This document shows positions 56,611-64,000 of a stretch of 64,000 bases of DNA, piece by piece. The stretch's first letter is position 1, and every line of letters begins with the position of its first letter. The notes under the pieces were generated by a model. That model was not told the origin of the DNA. It saw nothing but the letters and a program-made list of their open reading frames with translations, and ran no database searches. The position numbers were made by a program, and so were the translations under genes. The stretch is from NCBI RefSeq assembly GCF_027409185.1, contig NC_084469.1:100627835-100691834 (forward strand). Direction: 5' to 3'. This DNA comes from Cynocephalus volans (Eukaryota > Chordata > Mammalia > Dermoptera > Cynocephalidae).

Positions 56611-56782
56611 TGGGGGCCGAACCCGTGGCTCACTCGGGAGAGTGCGGCGCTGGGAGTGCGGAGGCCGCGGGTTCGGATCCTATATAGGGATGGCCAGTGC
56701 GCTCACTGGCTGAGCGTGGTGTGGACGACACCAAGCCAAGGGTTACGATCCCCTTACCGGTCACAAAAAAAAAAAAAAAAAA
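56611..56782 (+). repeat. Full-length CYN-like dimeric SINE, copy-specific
   Basis: The best-preserved SINE here. The left unit runs from GGGGGCCGAACCCGTGGCTC to GGTTCGGATCC. The right unit runs from GGATGGCCAGTGCGCTCACT to GGGTTACGATCC, and CCTTACCGGTCAC leads into the A tail. The 17 bp target duplication AAAAAAGAAGGAAATAC lies at 56593-56609 and 56783-56799. The paralogous site in copy 1 (about 32822-32840) is empty with a single AAAAAGAAGGAAAT. Confidence 0.9.
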
Positions 56783-57140
56783 AAAAAAGAAGGAAATACT
56801 GACACGTGCTGTAACATGGATGAAACGAGTGCATTATGCTAAGTGAAGCAAGCCAGTCACAAAAAGACAAATGCCTAATGATGTCATTTATTGGAGGTAT
56901 GTAGAGTAGACAAATTCATAGAGTAAAATTATGGTTACCAGAGTCTGGGGACAGGGATGGAAATGGGAACTTGTTCTTTATAGGGTATAGCGTTTTATTT
57001 TTCCAAAATGGAAAGAGTTCTGGAGATTGGCTGCATAACAATGCAAATGTACTTAACAGTACTGAATTGTACACTCAAAAGTGGTTATAATGGTAAAATT
57101 TAGGTTATGTACATTTTACCATAATTTTTAATTTTTATTT

Positions 57141-57228
57141 TTTGTGCAGCTGGCTGGTATGGGCATCCAAACCTTTGACCTTGGTGCTAGAATGTTGCAC
57201 TCTAACCAGCTGAGCTAACAAGCCAGTT
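57141..57228 (-). repeat. tRNA-like SINE monomer, paralogue of 33166
   Basis: GGTATGGGCATCCAAACCTT, GACCTTGGTGCTAGAATGTT and CTAACCAGCTGAGCTAACAA. It has the same flanks as the copy at 33166-33254. Confidence 0.75.
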
Positions 57229-57689
57229 CCCTACAAAAATTTTTAAAATAAGTCACCTATACACAATCATTGCCAGTTTTATATCTTTGAAGAATAGTTC
57301 TCCCCTGCATTCCAGATTTACAAATCTAACCTCCCACTTAACCTCTCCATGTACATGCCTAATAGGCAACTCAAGCTCAACTTATCAAAAATTACACTGC
57401 CAATATACTTGTAAACATCCAAATATGCTTCATTCATACTTTTTTTCTGTCACAGTTAATGGCTATTTAATTCTTTCAGGGGTCCAGGCAAAAAATTTTA
57501 GCATCATTGTTAATTTCTTTCTCCTACACGCTGTGCTCAATTTTTCAGAAAACCATGTTGTCTGGAACATCAAAATATGTCCAGTTTCTAGTCAAATCTC
57601 ACTAATTTCACTATTACCACCATGGTTCAAGCAAGTCATCATTATATCAGGGTAGGTGATTACAACAACCCTAAACCGGGACTACCCTC

Positions 57690-58125
57690 TTGTATGAGTC
57701 AGTTTTCTATTGCTGATAACAGAATACCTAAAACTGGGTATACCTATTTTATACAGAAAATGAAATTTATTTTTTATAGTGCTGGAAGCTGCAAGTCCAA
57801 GGTCAAGGGGGCACATCTGGCAAGGACTTTTTTCTTGGTGGGGACTCTCTACAGGGTCCTGTGGTGACGCAGGGTATCACATGATGAGAGCTGAGCAAGA
57901 GAAGTTAGTGTGCTCACTCGCTCTCTTTATAAAGCCACCAGTGCCCCCCCCCACGACAACCCATTCATTCATTAATCCAATGATACATGAATGGATTAAT
58001 ACATTTATGAGGATATAGATCCCACAATCCAATCACCTCTCTAAGGTCCCACCTCTCAGCACTGCCACATTGAGGATCAAGCTTCCACATGAGCTTTGGA
58101 GGGGACAAAGCTTCAGACCATAGCA
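57690..58125 (-). repeat. LTR-like repeat, MaLR-type, copy 3
   Basis: Paralogue of 33709-34130, slightly better preserved (CATGAGCTTTGGAGGGGACA is retained here at 58090 and missing in copy 1). It is followed by an uninterrupted L2 3' end to about 58620. Confidence 0.5.
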
Positions 58126-60136
58126 CCTGCTTTTGCCCTTGCAATCAGGGGGCTACTTGTATAATCTGCCCCACATTACACTAGCTTTTTGTTTTCAGAT
58201 TTGCTATTCTCCCATTTCTCATTCTGTTTTAACCATGTTGGATGCCTTTATGATTACTGAGCCCGCCAGATATGCTTTCACCTCAGGGCCTTTGCCCTTC
58301 TTCTTTCTGCCTGAAATTCTCCCATACCAGACACCTGTATGGATCCCTTCCTATACCTCACCATTTTTGCTCAGAATTCCCCTTCTAAATAAGACCTATT
58401 CAAAATTGCATTATGTCCTCCTACATGCCAAATTCCCCTTTTATGCTTTATTTTTCTTTCCCTTACATTCATTACCATCTGACGTGATGTTTGATTTACA
58501 TATTTATTTGTTCATAGTCTGTCTTCCCATATGGACTCTACGCTCTATGTGGGCAAGGATTATTTTTCTCTAATTTCTCCAGGGATGTTATCTTTATCAG
58601 TTAGAATGCCTGGACCTGTAGACACCTGACCACCTGTGTTAATGAACAGACATGGTAATTATAAGGTCTCCTTAGGGACTTTTTTCCCATGCTGCCTATC
58701 ACCCATTAGAATTTTTCAGTCTATAGTGTTTGCTCTTTCTTCAATTTTTCTCTGTTTAGATTTTCAAATATCATTTTTGTGCTTTATATTTTGAAAATCC
58801 TTTTAGATGCATGCATATCAAAATTTCTCCATCTATCTAGGTCTTTTAAATTCATTTTTTTATTGTAACATAGTAGATTGTTGTACATATCTGTAGGGTA
58901 CAGAGTTGAATATCAATACAATATGTGATGCTCAAATCAGGGTAATTAATATATTCAACAATATACAATGTAGTCACTTTTCTTAGCCCTTTTTATGACT
59001 CTCTCATTTTTTAAAAAAATCCATTTGTATTTATGTCTTTCTGAGTGAAAAAATCCATTTGTATTATGTCTTTCTGAGTGATTTTTAACAATATTTCTAT
59101 AACTACTTTTTACTATAAGATAGTTAAACTGATATTTAGTACTAGACCATTCTTGTTTAATTTGTGCAGATTTTTTTTTTTTGGTTTCATATGTTTTTAA
59201 AAAAATCATTTGCATGCCCTTGCCCACTTATTAAATTGTGATAAAGCACACATAGCATAAAAATTACCATCTTTACCATTTTAAGTGTACAGTTCAGTAA
59301 TGTTAAGTATGAAAACTTTTTCATCTTGCAAATCAGAAACACTGTAGTGTTGAACATCTGTTTTTCCTCTACTCTCAGCCCCTAGCAATTACCATTCTAC
59401 ATTCTGTATCTATGAGTTAGACTACTCTAGGTACCTCACAGGAGTGTTGTCATACCTTATTTGTCCTTTAGTTTTTTGATCATTGGATTTAGCGTAATGT
59501 CCTCAGTCCTCATTCATATTGTAGGATGTGACAGAATTTCTTTTCTTTTTTCATGTCGAATCATATTCCATTGTAGGTGCATACCACATTTGCTTTATCC
59601 ATTCAACAGTTAACAAAGTTCATACAGAAGAAGTTAAGAGAGGAAAATATTTATGAACACGTGTAAATACTCAATACTTCAAAATAAAACATGTTAACTT
59701 AATATTAACGTGTAGTACCATCTCTGTGTACTAAATAGTGGGAAAAGTCTAAATGTACTGAGATTATACTTACACATTAGTACTTGGTCATACACTGTGA
59801 TTTCTTACAACTCTGTTGAAGATCAAGAGCTGTAATCTCAACCCACAGCACCTACAAGTGAAGAAAAATGTACACTGAAACTATGCTGATAAAATTAAAA
59901 AGGTGGTTAAATGAAAAAATGACTAACAATCAGTCTGTATTAAGCAGCGATAGAATTGTCACAGAGAATAGATTAGATCTGCCATCTAAAATATACATAC
60001 TGAAAATTAAGGCTCAGGAAATATTAAATGGCTCATAGAGAAAAAAAAAAAAAAACCCTTTAGATTTTTTTTTGCATTTTCACAATTGCTTAGATATATT
60101 TTAAAATATTTATTTCCACACTTATCAACTATATGT

Positions 60137-60218
60137 GGGTACTTCAAAAAGTTTGCAGAACAATGAAATTAAAATATAATATGGACCTTTCCATGAAATT
60201 TTTGAAGACGCTCATATT
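60137..60218. mobile_element. Palindromic mariner-type MITE, paralogue of 37240
   Basis: GGGTACTTCAAAAAGTTTGC and ATGAAATTTTTGAAGACGC. It lies in the same place relative to the upstream block as the 37240 copy, so it predates that duplication. Confidence 0.55.
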
Positions 60219-60504
60219 TTTACATTTAGACTGGCATTAAATTTCCTGGTATCTTCTTCTAGATATCAATGCCTTAGTTCACTACTAAATAAAGAAGGCT
60301 GGATTCCAGTTAGAGAAGGCTGTGTGTCCACCCATGCAAGGAATGTGACGTGGGGATGAGCAGGCACAGGTGGAGAAAAGCAGGTGGTGCACACCTGGCC
60401 TCATGGGGTCATGCAAGCACCAACCTGGATCCCTCTCTTCTAGAGTCTTGGTCCTTAAGGATTGGCAGTGTCCTGGGGTCACAGTGACAATAAAATTCCT
60501 TGGC

Positions 60505-60537
60505 TAATGAGGAGTTTGGCTATCGAGCCTCTGGGGA
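60505..60537 (+). promoter_or_regulatory. Candidate promoter module, gene C
   Basis: TAATGA (60505-60510) and CCTCTGGGGA (60528-60537; reverse strand TCCCCAGAGG, a good O/E match). The spacing is one base shorter than in A and B. It lies about 1.3 kb before the coding start because of an insertion in the intron. Confidence 0.5.
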
Positions 60538-60734
60538 TACAGAGACTGCATTGCGCCTGTGACCCCCTCATTTAATAGTCGTTCCTTAGCAAAGCAGTCA
60601 CACACCTGAGCCTCGTCCAACATTGATCCCTCCTGCACAGTAGCCTGGTGCCTCTCTCTGTCCTTCCTGAGGACACATATTCTGAATGATACACTCAGGG
60701 AGGTCAAGTATTATCCCACGGTGACACCAGCCTG

Positions 60735-60740
60735 GTAACC
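60735..60740 (+). other. Splice donor of probable 5' noncoding exon, gene C
   Basis: AGCCTG|GTAACC, with CTG in place of the CAG found in units A and B. A candidate acceptor is TCTTCACAAG ending at 61758. The intron would be about 1.0 kb. Confidence 0.45.
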
Positions 60741-61334
60741 TAAAATGCTTTGGTAAATGTTTGTAAGTGAGGGCAGATATTTTACTACAGGTTCATCTAG
60801 GGGAAGCTGGGAAGAGAGTACACACATCAGATGATTGGCATCAAGTCACCACGGGTCTCCTGCCTAATTGTCATCTTCACATCTGTCCTTGTACTGTTGC
60901 ATGATGATCAATTTACTCTCATCTACTAATCTTGTACCAGTTCCTGCTATGATTAGGACCATTTCCTCTAGAGCAGAAGTGTGCCTCTTCTAAAACAGGA
61001 TGACTGTCATAAAATTCTCTGTCATTTGCCTGCAATCCTGCAGTGGTGAGGGCAGAACGTTTACTAAACTCCGCCTTCCCTTCCCTTGACACACCTTTGT
61101 ATTATCTCTGTGTCTTGGCTCTGATGTCTTGGGGGATCCAGACAGTAACTTTAAGCTGCCTCCTTAGTCCACCTGTTTTTCTTTACAAAATTAGTGAATG
61201 TTTTAAATAATCAAATAGCACAGAGAGTTTAATTTAAAGAAGGGCCATCCTGTCACCCTTTCCAGACTGAAAAATTGTTGATGTTCTGCTACATCAGATT
61301 CAGGTCTTTACTAAAGTAGCAACACGGGATGCAT

Positions 61335-61670
61335 ACAGAAGGCACCCTTTATTTATTTATTCATTGGCTGGAACAAGCAGGAGTTTATTTGTCTCACAGA
61401 ATAAGAAGTCAAGGATGTATCATCCCAAGAATGCCGTCAGGGTTTCAGCCTGTTTCTGTTTCTCTGCTGTACCATCTATACTGCATGACATTTGCCTTCT
61501 TGCTTCCTAGCTCATGGTTGCAAGATACAGCCATGGGTCACTTAACATCAGGGAGATGTTCTGAGAAATGCATCTTTAGGTGATTTTACCATCGTGTGAA
61601 CATCATAGAGTGTCCTTACACACACCTAGATAGCACAGCCTATTACACAATCACTCAACGTGGCCTTTTA
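61335..61670. repeat. Insertion in gene C intron, with DNA-transposon-like piece
   Basis: This stretch has no counterpart in units A and B and explains the longer intron. Its right part (GGGAGATGTTCTGAGAAATG, TGTGAACATCATAGAGTGTC, CACCTAGATAGCACAGCCTA) resembles a common Tigger/MER-type DNA element. The left part is an unnamed repeat. Confidence 0.5.
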
Positions 61671-61854
61671 CTGACAACATTAGCTACGGACTCTGCATGC
61701 TTATGAGCCATGATGACCCCTTTAAACTCCCCTTCACTGATCGGATTTTCTTCACAAGGTGGTGATTCCATCAGGTGATGCTTCACCTGTGGGACTACAA
61801 AATATCTGATGATCTTGTCACGACCCCCATATTTCCATCAGATTCATTAACAAC

Positions 61855-62793
61855 ATGGAAACCAGAAACCAAACAGCTGTTTCAGAATTTCTTCTCTTGG
61901 AGGTGACAGAGGATCCAGAACTGCAGCCCCTCCTCTGCAGCCTGTTCCTGTCCATGTACCTGGTCACCGTCCTGGGAAACCTGCTCATCATCCTGGCTGT
62001 CATCTCTGACTCCCACCTCCACACCCCCATGTACTTCCTTCTCTCCAATCTGTCCTTTACTGACATCTCTTTAAGCACAGCCACGATCCCCAAAATGTTA
62101 GTGAACATCCAAGCTCAGCATTCAAGCATCACTTACACAGGCTGCCTCACCCAGATCTATTTTGTCCTGGTTTTGTCCTGTTTGGAAAATTTTCTCCTAG
62201 GGGTGATGGCCTATGACCGCTATGTGGCCATTTGTCACCCCCTGAAATACACGGTCATCATGAACCCTCGGCTTTCCGTCCTGATGATTCTCCTCTCCCT
62301 GTCTATTAGTGTTGGGGTTTCCCTGCTGCACAGTCTGATGCTGCTGCGGCTGTCCTTCTGCACAGACCCAGGAATCCCCCTCTTCTTCTGTGAAGTTGTT
62401 CAAGTCATCAAGCTCGCCTGCTCTGATACCCTCATCAATAATATTCTGATATATTTTGCAGCATGCATGTTAGGTGGGATACCCCTCTCTGGAATCATTT
62501 TCTCTTATGTTCACATTGCTTCTGCTGTTTTGAGAATGCCTTCAGCAGGAGGAAAGTACAAAGCTTTCTCCACCTGTGGGTCTCACCTCTCAGTTGTTTT
62601 CTTATTCTATGGGACAGGTTTTGGAGTGTACTTTAGTTCTGCATTTACACACTCTTCCAGGAAGAATGCAGTAGCTTCGATGATGTACACTGTGGTCACT
62701 CCCATGATGAACCCCTTCATCTACAGCCTGAGGAACAGGGATGTGAAGGGAGCCTTGAAGAACCTCCTCTGTAGGAGATTTTCTTATCTGTGA
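61855..62793 (+). CDS. OR7G-like: Olfactory receptor, OR7G-like (gene C)
   Basis: 312 residues, intact. Motifs: NQT at 5-7, GN at 41-42, LHTPMYF at 55-61, C97, [13 protein letters not shown] at 118-130, MNPRL, loop 2 [23 protein letters not shown] in TM5, [13 protein letters not shown] and [13 protein letters not shown] in TM7. It differs from A and B in IC2 (MNPRLSVLM instead of MNPRLCGLL), in loop 2 (DPGIPLFF instead of DVEIPLFF) and at the C-terminus (CRRFSYL instead of GRTPS). Its 5' third matches gene A closely and its middle matches gene B, a mosaic pattern. No in-frame ATG lies in the same position as the 42267 ATG of gene A. Role as for the other two receptors. Confidence 0.95.
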   Translation: METRNQTAVSEFLLLEVTEDPELQPLLCSLFLSMYLVTVLGNLLIILAVISDSHLHTPMYFLLSNLSFTDISLSTATIPKMLVNIQAQHSSITYTGCLTQIYFVLVLSCLENFLLGVMAYDRYVAICHPLKYTVIMNPRLSVLMILLSLSISVGVSLLHSLMLLRLSFCTDPGIPLFFCEVVQVIKLACSDTLINNILIYFAACMLGGIPLSGIIFSYVHIASAVLRMPSAGGKYKAFSTCGSHLSVVFLFYGTGFGVYFSSAFTHSSRKNAVASMMYTVVTPMMNPFIYSLRNRDVKGALKNLLCRRFSYL

Positions 62794-64000
62794 TGTGTCA
62801 TCTGGATTGGCCTGGGTTACTAGAATGAGGCAAAGAGAAAGGGATAATGGGTAAGCCACAATGCCTTACTCTTTTGTCACCAAATTGATACGGAAAGTCT
62901 AGATAATATAATGGCTAAGTGTGTTTAAAAATAAGGTTGAAACTGACTATCCATTTGAATAACTGTTTTTTGGGCGGAGGTGGTTGATGTGTTTCTGGTC
63001 AGTACAGGGATCCAATCCCTTGGTGTTATCGGCCCCACACTGTACCCAATGTATAAATTATTGATATTTTGCAAATGAATTCTGCTCTCTAAGCTCAGTT
63101 CTTCCATCATAGTCTATGGAAGGTGAACCTGAGGCTGGGATCTGCAACAGTTATTTTGTTCATCTTTAATATTTTTTACATAATTGCCACAATGTTTACC
63201 ACGATCTAAAGAACAAGATATTTGCATAAGAAATACAACTGCCAGAGTAGTTGAATTAAATTATTTTTCAGACCTTTTTAACTTTCTAGGACAATAATTT
63301 TGACTCAGGTTCCTTCAAATTGGCCTTAATGAATTTCTGTGAGTGTTACTAATTTACACAGTTTACTTAGACTCTTCTAACTTTCCTAGTTTACTACATT
63401 ATCCTTTAGCTGACAAATCTTGTCAATCATTATATTCATAAACTCCTTAATTCATCTTTGGATTGTCCTACTCACAGCCAGGGATTCATGCTCCATATTC
63501 ACAAAAGTCTCAAACCTCCTTTATATGCTTCTAATATGCATTCTTCTAGCTAGAGGAAATTTATTATGCTTTAATTAAGATAATGTATGTTTAAAGTTTG
63601 TTCACTCTTGAAAGCTCATCTAGGGAAATAGCAAGTTCCTATTTTATATATACTGCTATTTTAGGGAGTGTTCTCAGTAAAGGGAAACTGGGGGAAGTTA
63701 GATAGGTCAGGGAAAGGATCCCTAGAGGGCCGAGGTCATAGGAGATACCAGATTCTACCTGATTGCATGGGTTGGATTATGTGAATTGCACCCCAAGGTT
63801 CACCTTACAGTCAGATATAGGGGATAAGATTTCACATTCCAATTTATTAATTCCTGAGATTGGACACTGGTAAGCTATCTGTACAGGGCAACATTAGCCT
63901 AAACGACACTCAGTTTAATCATCTATGAAACCGCTGTATTTAGATTATCTCAGTGGTTTAAAATGTGTATGAAATAGTTGAACTTAATAAGTGAGGAATC
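62794..64000. other. 3' flank of gene C, duplicated sequence
   Basis: It parallels the 3' flank of gene B: 63660-63830 (AGGTCAGGGAAAGGATCCC, TTATGTGAATTGCACCCC) matches 51280-51410. A short old tRNA-like SINE fragment lies at 62985-63040, reverse orientation (CAGTACAGGGATCCAATCCC). No gene is seen before the window ends. Confidence 0.7.

Larger units (their letters stand above)
51007..60420. repeat. Segmental duplication copy 3 (gene B 3' flank to unit C)
   Basis: The longest, most complete intergenic unit; it parallels copy 1 from 52820 on and copy 2 throughout. It holds its own insertions: an L1 3' end at 55725-55985 and a dimeric SINE at 56611. No gene is visible. The 51230-52255 stretch is shared with the flank of gene C (63096 onward) but missing from gene A's. 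Confidence 0.85.

Overview
The window is nuclear genomic DNA of a placental mammal. It is AT-rich, gene-poor and crowded with LINE-1, L2, MIR, MaLR, ERV and SINE copies. The SINEs are the best clue to species. They are tRNA-Ile-like monomers and fused tRNA-like dimers, about 85 to 175 bp, with a GGTTCGGATCC box-B-like block, the tail GGTCA(C/T)..., and an A-rich end. This matches the CYN SINEs known from colugos (Dermoptera), so a flying lemur such as Galeopterus is the most likely source. This is an inference from memory, not a database match.

Left part (1-29 kb): no olfactory genes. It holds ERV-derived blocks (1.6-5.2 kb, one with a tRNA-His-type primer binding site), an isolated exon resembling ATCAY/caytaxin (6.2 kb) with a damaged splice donor, old L1/MIR/MER2 remnants, a solo LTR inside a MER2 element (9.7-10.4 kb), a decayed C2H2 zinc-finger pseudogene on the minus strand (15.5-18.1 kb) broken by three insertions, and one intact minus-strand gene, MBD3L1 (22.8-23.4 kb). 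MBD3L1 beside zinc-finger sequence and OR7-type receptors recalls human chromosome 19p13.2.

Right part (29.7-64 kb): a tandem segmental duplication carrying three intact OR7G-like olfactory receptor genes, all on the plus strand and each 312 residues (42366-43304, 50068-51006, 61855-62793). Each has a matching upstream block about 0.95-1.3 kb before the coding exon. The block holds a homeodomain-like TAATGA and an O/E(EBF)-like site, followed by a probable noncoding exon with a conserved splice donor. A fourth unit (29.7-37.56 kb) keeps the flanks but has no receptor and ends in a recombination-like junction. SINE and L1 insertions present in one unit and missing from its paralogue give a relative order of events.

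The receptors should act independently, each chosen singly in olfactory neurons. MBD3L1 is a germ-line chromatin protein with no functional link to them. I saw no CRISPR array, functional tRNA or rRNA gene, or prokaryotic or intact viral system. All family names rest on reading motifs by eye.
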